DNA of 56,960 nucleotides from assembly GCA_003263845.1 (NCBI GenBank), contig JYJN01000029.1, positions 1 to 56,960 on the forward strand. Reading direction: 5' to 3'. The notes beneath the pieces are model-generated. The model was not told the DNA's origin. It worked only from the letters and a program-made list of their open reading frames with translations, and ran no database searches. A program made the translations under genes and the position numbers. The number at the start of each line of letters is the position of its first letter. The stretch's first letter is position 1. The DNA comes from Vibrio aestivus. Its GTDB lineage: Bacteria > Pseudomonadota > Gammaproteobacteria > Enterobacterales > Vibrionaceae. Positions 16,554 to 26,287 of this stretch are shown here, piece by piece.

Positions 16554-18290
16554 ATGAGTCAGAATATTGTTGTACAGAACATACAGCGAGCCGATAGCCG
16601 CTTAGTTGAAGGATTAAGAAAGTGCGGCGTCGCTACGATTCACGAAGCGCAAGGTCGTCGCGGATTGTTGGCTCATTACTTACGTCCAATCTTTCAATGT
16701 GATGCAGTAGCAGGTTCTGCATTAACCATATCCGGTGCAGCAGGAGATAACTGGATGATGCATGTGGCTATTGAACAAGCAAAACCCGGTGACTTTCTTG
16801 TCTTTGCTCCAACGAGTCCGTCCAACCACGGTTACTTCGGTGACTTATTGGCCACATCTGCTCAAAATCATGGCGTGGTTGGACTGATTATTGATGGCGG
16901 AGTACGCGATACTCGCGACTTACGCGAAATGAACTTCCCTGTATGGTCAAAAGCCGTCTTCAGTGAAGGTACGATTAAAGAGACGTTAGGCTCAGTAAAT
17001 GTACCGATGAATTGTGCTAATGAAATCATCTATCCTGGTGACGTGATTGTTGCTGATGAAGATGGCGTGGTCGTGGTGCGCAGGGATGAAGCTGAGCAAG
17101 TTCTGCATGCGTCGTTAGCACGTATGGAGAAAGAAGAAGAGAAACGTGTTCGGTTAGCAAATGGCGAACTCGGTCTAGATATCTATGACATGCGTGCCGA
17201 CTGGCAGAGAAAGGGCTTAAGTATGTCTAGAGGTATTCCATGCATGTGGATGCGTTCGGGCACTTCAAAGGGCGCTTATTTTTTGCGTTCTGACCTGCCT
17301 TCAAATACCGATGAGAGAGATCAGCTATTGCTATCAATTATGGGCTCACCGGATAAACGTCAAATAGACGGAATAGGCGGTGCGGATCCATTAACCTCTA
17401 AAGTGGCGATTGTAGAACGATCTTCAAAAACAAATGCCGACGTTGACTACCTTTTCTTACAAGTGTTCGTTGATCAAGCATTGGTTAGCGCAAAACAGAA
17501 CTGTGGAAATATTCTAGCGGGAGTAGCCGCGTTCGCTATCGAGCGAGGCTTGGTTGCACCGACTGGCGAGCAAACCGATGTGCGTATCTACATGGAAAAC
17601 ACTCAGCAGGTTGCGACTGTAAAGGTTCAAACTCCCCACCGAAAAGTTACTTACCGAGGTGACTGTTCGATTGATGGTGTACCCGGTACATCGGCCCCAC
17701 TTGAAGTGACGTTTGAAAACACAGCGGGTTCTTCTTGTGGTGCGCTATTACCAACGGGTAACCCCACAGACGAGATCGATGGGGTTGAGGTTACGCTGAT
17801 TGACAATGGTATGCCAGTGGTGGTTCTTAAAGCCGAAGACTTTGGTCTTACAGGAAAGGAGACCCGCGAAGCCTTGGAAGCAAACGCTGTTTTGAGACAG
17901 CGCTTGGAGTCCATTCGATTACAAGCTGGCAAGCTAATGAATCTTGGTGATGTTACCGATTTGTCGGTCCCTAAATTGTCACTAATTAGCCCAGCATTCG
18001 CTGGTGGCACAGTGTCGACACGCACGTTTATACCGCATCGTTGTCATGCTTCTATCGGTGTTCTGGGCGCAGTGAGTGTTGCAACGGCTTGTCTGTTGCC
18101 AAATTCCCCTGCTAATGAACTCGTTAAAGAGCAATTGGCAAATTGTCACAAACTCCATCGAGTCGAAGTGGATGTAGAACACCCAATAGGCAAGATGACC
18201 ATTGTACTTAATATCGACAACCAGCAAGTCTACTCAGCGGCGAATTTACGTACGGCGAGAAAATTGTTTGATGGCGTGGTGTTTGCCTAA
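16554..18290 (+). CDS. ligK-ligU: CHA aldolase (LigK) and 4-oxalomesaconate tautomerase (LigU/GalD) in one reading frame; probably two overlapping genes joined by a lost base
   Basis: Residues 1-~222 are a RraA/HMG-aldolase-type 4-carboxy-4-hydroxy-2-oxoadipate aldolase ([14 protein letters not shown] with the binding Arg/Asp; [15 protein letters not shown]; ending [11 protein letters not shown]). Residues ~224-578 are a PrpF/GalD-type tautomerase ([57 protein letters not shown]). LigU isomerises 4-oxalomesaconate, and LigK cleaves CHA to pyruvate and oxaloacetate. Aldolases of this family usually stop at GLKYV. Adding one A at 17219-17221 gives exactly that with TAG at 17228-17230, while ATG 17223 starts the PrpF part. 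So the fusion may be a sequence error. First genes of the ligK-U-I-A-B operon. Confidence 0.88.
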   Translation: MSQNIVVQNIQRADSRLVEGLRKCGVATIHEAQGRRGLLAHYLRPIFQCDAVAGSALTISGAAGDNWMMHVAIEQAKPGDFLVFAPTSPSNHGYFGDLLATSAQNHGVVGLIIDGGVRDTRDLREMNFPVWSKAVFSEGTIKETLGSVNVPMNCANEIIYPGDVIVADEDGVVVVRRDEAEQVLHASLARMEKEEEKRVRLANGELGLDIYDMRADWQRKGLSMSRGIPCMWMRSGTSKGAYFLRSDLPSNTDERDQLLLSIMGSPDKRQIDGIGGADPLTSKVAIVERSSKTNADVDYLFLQVFVDQALVSAKQNCGNILAGVAAFAIERGLVAPTGEQTDVRIYMENTQQVATVKVQTPHRKVTYRGDCSIDGVPGTSAPLEVTFENTAGSSCGALLPTGNPTDEIDGVEVTLIDNGMPVVVLKAEDFGLTGKETREALEANAVLRQRLESIRLQAGKLMNLGDVTDLSVPKLSLISPAFAGGTVSTRTFIPHRCHASIGVLGAVSVATACLLPNSPANELVKEQLANCHKLHRVEVDVEHPIGKMTIVLNIDNQQVYSAANLRTARKLFDGVVFA

Positions 18291-18335
18291 GCGTAATTAG
18301 GCTAGGCAAGGACTTCAAACCTAGAAGGATAGATC

Positions 18336-19214
18336 ATGGATAAAGATTACTTACCGTTTCACCCAAACCCAAGTAAGCCAGCATTTGAAGTACCGAAAGG
18401 TGCGGTGGATGCACATTGTCATGTGTTTGGACCTGCGGTTCAATTCCCATATTCTCCAAAGCGAAAGTACACGCCTTGTGACGCGTCTAAAGATCAGCTG
18501 TTTGCATTGCGCGACTCCTTAGGTTTTGAACGTAACGTTATTGTTCAAGCATCGTGTCATGGTACTGATAATACGGCGCTTATTGATGCGTTAAATACTG
18601 CTGGCGACTTGGCGAGAGGCATCGCTTTTGTTGATGAAAACGTAACGGATGAAGAGTTGGCAATGATGGACAAAGCGGGTGTGCGTGGAGTGCGCTTTAA
18701 CTTTGTAAAGCGCCTTGTGGATACTGCACCAAAGTCAGTATTAAAGACAATTGCTGACAAAGTACGTCCGCTAGGCTGGCACATTGTGGTGTACTTCGAA
18801 GCGCAAGATATTGATGAGGTTGCTCCATTCCTCGATGAGCTTGATATGACGGTGGTTGTCGATCATATGGGACGCCCGAACATCGCCGCTGGTTTAGAAG
18901 GCCAAAACTTCGCCAAGTTTGTTGCCATGCTCGAGCGAAACCCAAACATCTGGACTAAAGTAAGTTGCCCAGAGCGACTGACACAAACGCCCCCTGATTA
19001 TTCAGACGTGGTGCCATTTGCAAAAGCGTTAGTTGAAAAGTTTCCTACCCGTGTCTTGTGGGGGACAGACTGGCCACACCCAAACATGAAATCTCATACG
19101 CCAGATGATGGCCATCTTGTCGATGTGATTCCTCAAATAGCGCCGACACCTGAGCTTCAAAAAGCCCTACTAATTACCAACCCTATGAAACTGTATTGGT
19201 CTGAGAGCGAGTAA
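18336..19214 (+). CDS. ligI: 2-pyrone-4,6-dicarboxylate hydrolase
   Basis: 292 aa amidohydrolase-superfamily protein that matches LigI: GAVDAHCHVFGPA near the N-terminus (His-x-His), YSPKRKYTPCDA (substrate Arg/Lys loop typical of PDC lactonase), VVDHMGRP, and WGTDWPHPN with the catalytic Asp. It opens the lactone of 2-pyrone-4,6-dicarboxylate to 4-oxalomesaconate in the protocatechuate 4,5-cleavage pathway. Between ligK-U and ligA with a 4-nt spacer to the latter. RBS AGAAGGAT upstream. Confidence 0.92.
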   Translation: MDKDYLPFHPNPSKPAFEVPKGAVDAHCHVFGPAVQFPYSPKRKYTPCDASKDQLFALRDSLGFERNVIVQASCHGTDNTALIDALNTAGDLARGIAFVDENVTDEELAMMDKAGVRGVRFNFVKRLVDTAPKSVLKTIADKVRPLGWHIVVYFEAQDIDEVAPFLDELDMTVVVDHMGRPNIAAGLEGQNFAKFVAMLERNPNIWTKVSCPERLTQTPPDYSDVVPFAKALVEKFPTRVLWGTDWPHPNMKSHTPDDGHLVDVIPQIAPTPELQKALLITNPMKLYWSESE

Positions 19215-19218
19215 TCTT

Positions 19219-19572
19219 ATGTCTTATTTAGAAAAGAAACATCAAATTCCAGGAACCACCATGTTTGATGGTGAGATGGCGCAGAAAGGCTATCCACTGA
19301 ACAAAATGTGCTATTCGCTTAATGGCCAGCTAGGCCGAGACCAGTTCAAAGCTGATGAGATGGCGTATTGCGACAAGTTCGGTTTGAGTGAAGCACAGAA
19401 AATTGCCGTACGTGATAGAGATGTTCTTGGTTTGATAGAACAAGGTGGCAGCATCTATTATCTCGCAAAGTTTGTCGGCATGTTGGGCCTGAATGTACAA
19501 GACATTGGTGCTATCCAAACGGGCAAAACACTGGAAGAGTTTAAACAAATGCTAGTAGAGGCAGGGAAATAG
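19219..19572 (+). CDS. ligA: protocatechuate 4,5-dioxygenase alpha subunit
   Basis: 117 aa, the size of LigA. Conserved text includes PGTTMFDGEMAQKGYPLNKMCYSL, the C-terminal helix region and RDVLGLIEQGGSIYYLAKFVG. The small subunit caps the active site of the extradiol dioxygenase. It starts 4 nt after ligI and ends 2 nt before ligB, so the two subunits are translated together. Confidence 0.93.
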   Translation: MSYLEKKHQIPGTTMFDGEMAQKGYPLNKMCYSLNGQLGRDQFKADEMAYCDKFGLSEAQKIAVRDRDVLGLIEQGGSIYYLAKFVGMLGLNVQDIGAIQTGKTLEEFKQMLVEAGK

Positions 19573-19574
19573 TT

Positions 19575-20417
19575 ATGGCTAACATTATTGGCGGTATTAC
19601 CACATCACATATTCCTGCCATTGGCAGGGCAATCGATCAAAACTTACAACAAACCGACTATTGGAAACCGCTATTCGACGCGTACCCTCCCATCCATCAA
19701 TGGCTAGAGAAGAAGCAGCCAGATGTCGCAATCGTATTCTACAACGATCATGGGTTGGAGTTCTTTTTAGATAAGAAACCGACATTTTCTATCGGAGCGG
19801 CGGCCAGTTATCAAAATGCGGATGAAGGCTGGGGCATTCCGACTATCCCGACAATCAACGGCGATCCTGAACTTTCTTGGCACATCTGTAACCAGTTAGT
19901 GGAGAACGAGTTTGATATCACCATCTGCCAAGAGATGAAGGTCGACCATGGTTTAACGGTGCCAATGCAGCTAATGTGGCCTGGCCATAGCTATTCGCAC
20001 ATGAAGGTTATTCCGGTGTGCATTAACGTCGAGCAGCACCCTATGCCATCTCCTAAGCGTTGCTTTGATTTAGGTCGAGCAATTGGTGAGGCGGTTGAGA
20101 GCTTCGGTAAAGACTTAAATGTTGTTGTGCTTGGTACGGGTGGTTTATCTCACCAACTAGATGGTGAGCGTGCAGGCTTTATCAACAAAGAGTTCGATCT
20201 CTACTGTATGGAAAAGCTGATCAGTGAACCGGAAGCACTAACCAAACTTTCTATTTTTGATTTGGTTGAACAGGGCGGCGCACAAGGGCCGGAACTTATC
20301 ATGTGGCTTGGTATGCGTGGAGCGCTGACGGGCAACTTGGAAGTTCTATTGAGTAATTATCACGCGCCAATTTCAAACACAGGTGCTGGCACAATGCTTA
20401 TCGAAAACCACAAATAA
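19575..20417 (+). CDS. ligB: protocatechuate 4,5-dioxygenase beta subunit
   Basis: 280 aa class III extradiol dioxygenase. The non-haem Fe(II) ligands are expected at His12 (GGITTSHIPA) and His59 (VFYNDHGLEFF), plus a Glu in the C-terminal third (EQGGAQGPELIMW region). VLGTGGLSHQLDGERAG carries the catalytic His. It opens protocatechuate between C4 and C5 to 4-carboxy-2-hydroxymuconate semialdehyde. Last gene of the operon. The next enzyme (LigC) and the hydratase (LigJ) are not in this window. Confidence 0.94.
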   Translation: MANIIGGITTSHIPAIGRAIDQNLQQTDYWKPLFDAYPPIHQWLEKKQPDVAIVFYNDHGLEFFLDKKPTFSIGAAASYQNADEGWGIPTIPTINGDPELSWHICNQLVENEFDITICQEMKVDHGLTVPMQLMWPGHSYSHMKVIPVCINVEQHPMPSPKRCFDLGRAIGEAVESFGKDLNVVVLGTGGLSHQLDGERAGFINKEFDLYCMEKLISEPEALTKLSIFDLVEQGGAQGPELIMWLGMRGALTGNLEVLLSNYHAPISNTGAGTMLIENHK

Positions 20418-20454
20418 GCCAACGTCCAGAAGAACACAATACCAACGTCAGTGA

Positions 20455-20512
20455 GAGCCATTGATTGTCAGTAAGCCAGCCACGGTAAATGACAGTCAGT
20501 GGCTCTTTTTAT
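20455..20512 (+). terminator. rho-independent terminator after ligB
   Basis: GAGCCA (20455-20460) and TGGCTC bracket an inner TGTCA/TGACA pair, or alternatively AGCCAC pairs with GTGGCT. Either stem is followed by CTTTTTATAT. Confidence 0.75.
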
Positions 20513-20602
20513 ATCCAAGCCAGTTGATTTGATAAATATCAGTGTTAGTTATTACATCTAAGTAATACACCTGACCAATAAATCATAAAAATAATAGGTT
20601 TA

Positions 20603-23300
20603 ATGCCGCTCTCTAGCACGACTTTTGTACACTCACAGCCTTGTCGTTATGGTTATAGATATGGAAGGGTCAGTGAAACTAAAAGTGGTGCCTTATGGCA
20701 AGAAGTCGGTGGCCAACTGGTCGATTTTGGGTATCTAGATCAAGCGCTAACAAGCCATAGGCAAGTGGTTGAGTTCCATAATGAGTTACCAGATGAGATT
20801 AAGAAACAACTGTCTTCATTTTTGACGGGGGAAATTCGTGGATATTTAGAAGCGCTAAAACAGCATATTGAGAGCGGCGATTGGCAGCTTGTTAATACTC
20901 CGATGCAAGCTACTTATCGAAGTGCCGCTTATTCTAGTCACCATAATTCTATTACGATCCATCAGACTTCTATACAGGCTACATCTGACACGTTGACCCA
21001 GATTGCAGTCGATCAGCGTGAAGAATTTGAATACTGCTTTGAGCTTTCATGTTCAATGGCTGATTTCAAAAAACATGTTGGGTGGGACATAGTGTTGTCG
21101 GCAGTAGAAGACGATGAGCGAAATTTCAGTTGGAAGGAATCGCTTTCTTCATCGGGCTATCTTCAGCATGCTACTACCAAAAGCTCCTTGCCTAGAAAAC
21201 TTTATACTCAATCCTCCCAGTTATCTGCACCAATAAGCTTTAGTCCAATATCAGCTGCTACAAAGGGAACAAATAAACCTAAAGAATCGATAATGGCGAT
21301 CATGCCCGCGGTTCAATTCGGCGATCGATTAGGGCTCGCAACACAAGGTTACTATTATCATTTTCATGATGGCAAGTTGGTTCAAGAGTACAAAATTCTT
21401 GGTGAGGGTAATTGTCGCTTTAGCCTGACCTATTCCGACGAGAATACGCTTAGCGATGAACTAAGGCCTATAACTATGCAAAGTGCTATTCCTGTGTACT
21501 GGAAAGCAGAAGGTACGGAATATGAAAACCAACATTTGTTGTATTTGCCTGAGAAAATGTCACAAGATCAGTTTGAATCGGTCACTCAGGGTTGGTTAGA
21601 CAAAAAAGGAGTGCTACTTGAACTCGATAAACTTGCAAATGTAAGTCAAGGTTTCGAATGTGACATCAGTGAGTATCATGCTCCATTAGATGTGATTTAT
21701 GACCACTCCGGCCGAATGCTACATGGAAGCAATATTGTTGCCTTGAACGACCATAATTCAGTGGCAAGTGGTATCCCGATCATTAACTTACGACCTGAGA
21801 AAGTGTTCCGGATAGGCGTATTTTTTGATGGGACGGGGAACAACGATAGAAATGACGTCTACAAAGAGCGACGAGGTAACAAATCGCGCACTAACGTTGC
21901 AAGGCTCTTTGCTGCTTATCCTCATATTGATGGTGAGTCTGCAAAAATATATGTTTCTGGTATAGGTACAGTCGACATTGAGGACCCAACTAAAATACCT
22001 GAATGGTAGATAATCAATTAGATGAGACCAAGTTGGAGCAAGCCTTTGGAGTAAATTTAAACAAGCTGTTTCTTGGTGATTTTTACGATGCCATGAAGCT
22101 ACAAAAAGTACCGCTGTTTAACTATATTGATGGGGAGAATGGTGTGTTTTACAAATGGCAGGGCTTGTTAAGTCAATTGAAGCGCATCTTAGTAGAGCTC
22201 ACTCAAAAAGACATCTATGACGATATTACTCATATTGCTTTTGATGTGATTGGGTTTAGTCGTGGGGCAGCATTATCGCGACACTTCGTTAATGCGGTTT
22301 ATGATGGACTACCAGATTATTTAAAACCTGTCTCTGATGGATCGGAAGATACTTACGTTATGCCGAACTTGCGCGGGGATGAGAGCAAGATAGTGTTTTC
22401 GAAACGAAGGGGGTATCAAACAGATAGCACCAAAGGTGTTAGTGTCCGGTTTTTGGGGTTGTTTGACACTGTTGCTTCGTTTTACTTGGCAGGAAACGAC
22501 GATGAAGGCAACTTTAAACAAGGTATCGAGCCTAGTATGGTCAATGCAGCGTTGCAAATCGTCGCGGCCCACGAATATCGCCGGAACTTTCCGCTCACAT
22601 CGTTAGCAAGTAATAAGCAGCAATGGCTGCCAAATAACTTTCATGAAGAAGTTTTTCCCGGCTGTCATGCGGACATTGGCGGTGGTTATCCTTCCATTCT
22701 ACAATACGGGCGCAAAGATTTACCACGCTACGTTGGGTTCCCTGTAGAAGAGTCTTTCAATCGTGAGCTGGTGAAGACGGAACCTTTTAACATCCCCTAT
22801 CGTGGAGGTGGCTATGAAAATAGCCCTGAAGTCTTGGCAGTTTTAAAAGATAAGTCAGCAACTTGGCAAAAGGCATGCTTTGAGTCCACTGGGAATTACG
22901 GCGAAGTTAAGTTGTATAACTGGACACTGTATTACTTCGAGCTTAGGCCGGTAAGTGGAGGGCTTGCTGGTGTCGCACTTGAAAGAATGAAGCAGCAAGG
23001 ACAGGTCGCTGGGATCGATTGGTTTGAAGACGATTACCAAGATAATCTAACCCCGACTATATCGACGACACCAATTGCCGAGAGTTATGGGAAAGCTTGA
23101 GAAACAAGCAACTTGGTACCATTGCCAAGGATGATTGGCGAAACAGATTTGAAAGTTGGTATAAAGGTTATCTTCATCGACCTCATGACAAAGTTATAAA
23201 CCTTCCATACAAGACCCTGTATGAAACAATCGTAAACAGCGTTACTTTCGATGGTAAGGATACTAAGGAACTAAAAAGGAATATTTGGGACAATGAATAA
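20603..23300 (+). pseudogene. Tle1-like T6SS phospholipase effector (DUF2235), reading frame interrupted twice
   Basis: Three consecutive open frames (20603-22009, 22003-23100, 23097-23300) read as one ~900-residue protein if a single base is restored at 22005-22006 (TGG GTA GAT) and one at 23092-23094. Residues 1-~400 are an N-terminal region I do not recognise. From ~401 the DUF2235 lipase domain begins (VFRIGVFFDGTGNNDRND) and continues in the second frame with the nucleophile elbow IGFSRGAA (Ser codon 22258-22260) and the Tle1 motif GCHADIGGGYP (22662 on). Tle1 enzymes are phospholipases delivered by type VI secretion. The gene overlaps the next lipoprotein gene by 8 nt, as expected for an effector/immunity pair. 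No VgrG or chaperone is adjacent, so it is an orphan cargo module. Confidence 0.8.
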
Positions 23301-23876
23301 AGGTTGGTTATTTCTTCTAGCTTTTCTTTTTACGTTAACAACCACTGCATGTGCTGATCAAAGTAAGGCGCTTTATGCAAGGATTGGTAATGCCGGAAGC
23401 ATCAGTGGTAATTATGGTGTTCGTGATGTTGTTGTTCACACAAAAGGGGGCGGTTGGGTCAACTTTGGTTTTGGAGGGGTTAACGGTTATCCAGGCGCAA
23501 GTTCGGATATTGGCAAAGCCGGTATACCTATTCGAATAGGCGGGAGTTGGCGTAAAGGTCGAAGCGAAAAAGGAGAACAACTTATCTACTACCGTATCGA
23601 TGAGCCAATAGATGCGGCATTGGCCGAGAAGAAAATGAGAGCATGAACGACTATTACCAAGAGTTCTCTACTGAATGGCCTGTAATGCAAGTCGTGGTTG
23701 ATGAAGACAAAATCATGTTGTTATACACCCTGTCTTGCTATTCAAAAATAGACAACTGTACGGCTAACAATGATACCGACCCAAATGGCTGGGTGGTAAA
23801 AAGCCCCGAGAACCTTACTGATGTCGTCGTGTTGTTTGAAGGTACAGGGGAGACTTCATTCACCCCGTTTGAATAG
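23293..23876 (+). pseudogene. small lipoprotein, likely immunity protein of the Tle1-like effector (frame broken at 23640-23643)
   Basis: An N-terminal lipoprotein signal (LTTTAC, Cys20) places the protein in the periplasm, where a phospholipase effector acts. The first frame ends at 23646, and a second begins at ATG 23643 (ATGA overlap) and runs to 23876 in the -1 frame. One missing A (GCAATGAAC to GCATGAAC) would join them into 194 aa. Otherwise they are two coupled small genes. Gly-rich sequence (VHTKGGGWVNFGFGGVNGYPG) resembles the DUF3304-type lipoproteins found next to Tle effectors, but I am not certain of the family. Position, coupling and lipidation support an immunity role. Confidence 0.65.
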
Positions 23877-24209
23877 CGAACGGAATTAGAAACCCCTTTC
23901 AATGGGGGATGAATTTGAAGTTTGAATGCAAGTTGACTGTTTAGTTAGGCGTTAAACCCTTGCTGCTTCCTTACCTGTAGCTCTAGTATCGGAATGAAAA
24001 TCATTTTGTAAGTATCAAAATTGTCGATTTCATATTTTTTGGTTTAGCTTTATGCATTGTTCACATGTCATTAACATTTGTCATTCTAAAGACGCTATTT
24101 CTGCTACCTTTCAGAGGCTTAGTAGGTAACCTTTAAATAGAAGTAGCTGCTAAGTGATTACCTATTACGGCTCAGTAACAAGAACGCATAAATTACCAAG
24201 GAGGGCATT
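23877..24209. other. intergenic region before the ART-like gene
   Basis: 333 bp, AT-rich. A short ACCCC/GGGGG hairpin near 23890 may follow the lipoprotein gene. A full AAGGAGG at 24198-24204 precedes the next start. No gene, RNA or att-like repeat recognised. Confidence 0.4.
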
Positions 24210-25435
24210 ATGTGGGAATCACCAGCAACAGCGATAACATGGCTTAAAAACAAAGGATTCACCCGAACGGCGGCGTCGGTTGAATTTGCTAAGTGCCAGT
24301 TTCCTAGATTTGAAACGGAACAACTCGGATTAAATGAAATGGAGGGGCACGTCCGCTACGTAGCGCTTGTTTTACAGTTGCTCAATGTTTTACGCCCAGA
24401 AATTATAACGCGTCCAGTACTGGCTGATGTGCGTCTTTTTCAAGGCTTTTCAACGTCTAATCTTATCTATCTTACTAACAATGTCATTGTGCCCAAGGTA
24501 AAGAATAAGTCGGCAGACTTTCTGATTCGCCAGATTATCCTGATTGAGCAAGAGTTAGCTGCTCCCGCAACACATAGCGTTGATTCTTTTTTCAAACACC
24601 ATAGAAATCGCACCGCAGAAATCCTATCCAAAAGAAGCAGCCTTGAAGCGGTAAACGAGTTTGATCACGAATTTAGGAGTAATCAAGATAACATGTCCGA
24701 ACACCCAAGGACTAAGTTAGAAATTGAGAAAGCGGATGTTATTTCTAAGAATCTGACCAATGATCCTGTGGTATTTATGGGGCTTAAGGCGGTGCCAGAG
24801 CACGTAATGAAATCGATTCTTGTTAACGGACTCGTTCCACTAAAGTACCTGAATAATCGATCGATTATGAGAAAGGCAGGCACGACTCTAACACTTCAAA
24901 ATGATCGTCAAGCGAATTATCTACGTCGTCGGTTTATTCTCGACCTACCTAGACTTCCAATAGCAATTTGAACGTTTACAAACTGCTACAGATGGCCAAC
25001 GCACATAAATCAGGTCCTGGAGTTACATCTTCAGGATTCCACTCTACTAGTGGTAAGCCGGGATATGCTGCGCAGTACTCTCAAGGGTCTGCTAGTAGTA
25101 GTCCTTTAAGAGTGTCTTACAATATGTGTTTGGGAATAAGAGTCACAGATAAGTCATTCCCTCTGATCATTCAAGATGGCATTGAAAATTGGAATAGATA
25201 CCACACTGAGAAAAAAATTGTGATGGCATTTTCAAAAGAGTCTAAGAATTGGAAACATGACTATGAATCAGAGATTTTGCTTGGTGGGGCGACCCCTGCC
25301 AGTGACTTCGTTTACATAGGTCTAGCAAAAGTCACTGCTGTAATGGGAATGGGGATGAGAATAAGGGGTAAGAAGGTCAAACATAAGAAAATGAGAAACA
25401 AAGACATCCCACCTATGGTTTCGTTGTACGACTGA
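24210..25435 (+). pseudogene. candidate ADP-ribosyltransferase-fold protein of unknown role (frame broken at 24967-24969)
   Basis: Two frames (24210-24971 and 24968-25435) join into ~408 residues if one T is restored in ATTTGAACG, reading AILNVYK. Residues 1-~190 match no family I know. The C-terminal part resembles R-S-E ADP-ribosyltransferases: a first strand VVFMGLKAVPEHVMKSILVNGL, the STS motif in GFHSTSGKPGYAAQYS (25043-25051) and an ExE motif in YESEILLGG (Glu codons 25265 and 25271). The first-strand Arg is not evident (Met instead), so activity is uncertain. It follows the Tle1 effector/immunity pair in the same orientation and is closed by a terminator. It could be a toxin, or a defence or modification enzyme. 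No secretion signal or partner identified. Strong RBS. Confidence 0.6.
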
Positions 25436-25468
25436 TGCGCCACTAAGTTGAGATATTATACGTAAATC

Positions 25469-25496
25469 AAGCCCTCACAATCATTTGAGGGCTTTG
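25469..25496. terminator. bidirectional terminator between the ART-like gene and nlpE-like gene
   Basis: AAGCCCTCA (25469-25477) pairs with TGAGGGCTT (25486-25494) around an 8-nt loop. Confidence 0.7.
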
Positions 25497-25541
25497 TGAG
25501 TTTCTATTTTCATCTCTCTATGGGAGTTTGAACCGCAAGAA

Positions 25542-26044
25542 CTATTGTTTCGTTAACCAGTAATGTTTTGCAAGATCCCCGGTAATTCTTTCACCGTTCA
25601 TGTCTAGCTTCATCAATACGTTTTCGCCCACAAAGTATTGGTTTGGGGCTGACTGTTGCTTAAGGGTGATGGTGTTGCTAGATCATTCCAACTGAAATGA
25701 CCTTCTGATGTAAAGCGACCGTCTTGTTCCCCTTTATAACTTTGAACTAATATGTAAGTCCCATCTTTGTTGAGGTTCAGTGTCACATTGATGCCACTGC
25801 AGTCGGCACAGGGCAGAGTTCCGATGTAAGTGCCGTCCCAATCTAAAGCGTTGTTCGCGTTGTGAGATTGTTGAGTAACGATTACCTCCTCAATCTCTGA
25901 AGACTCTGCCTGTTGAATTGCATCGGCAATATCGCTGCTAGGCGCATCCGCTGGGACGATTTCTGCCGTTTCGGGCTTAGGTGTATTATCACAGCCGGAA
26001 ATGACCGCCATACACGTCAGTAGTAACAGCAAGTGCTTTTTCAT
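25542..26044 (-). pseudogene. NlpE-like copper/envelope-stress lipoprotein, frameshifted near the C-terminus
   Basis: ATG 26044 with AGGATA upstream gives a lipoprotein signal (VISGC, Cys18) and, after an acidic linker, the NlpE N-terminal domain: WDGTYIGTLPCADCSGINVTL with the CxxC, then TYILVQSYKG and GHFSWND. The annotated frame then derails and stops at 25613. The alternative frame entered at ~25677-25683 (one T lost) continues as NTITLKQQSAPNQYFVGENVLM and KHYWLTK to a stop at 25542, the expected end of an NlpE domain. NlpE proteins sit in the outer membrane and signal surface contact or copper stress to Cpx. This one has only the N-terminal domain. Confidence 0.8.
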
Positions 26045-26287
26045 CGCAAATATCCTCGAAATACTTAGATTGAATACATCAACTATAGTAGCCCTCGGCG
26101 TGGTTCTCTCGTCAACGTATTGCAAGCATTTTAAGTGTTTGTGTCAGGATTTGATTTGCTTCTCTTACGCTATTGGGTGCTGGTTCGTCCTTTTGTTGTG
26201 ACGATAAAAAATTCGATTTGAAGGAGGGGCGAGACTCTTCTATAACGCGCTTTCTTTTACTAGCTCACCAATCATTGGACTCAACAA

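Noticed and set aside
17651..18227. Minus-strand frames opposite ligU
   Set aside because: Shadow frames of a well-supported PrpF-family gene.
22003..22009. ATGGTAG overlap as genuine stop-start coupling of two lipase genes
   Set aside because: The DUF2235 domain is split at this point, so neither half is a complete protein; a lost G is simpler. I also found no convincing slippery heptamer for programmed frameshifting.
20603..25435. Integron cassette array
   Set aside because: Gene orientation is uniform, but no attC-like inverted repeats separate the genes and no integrase is present.
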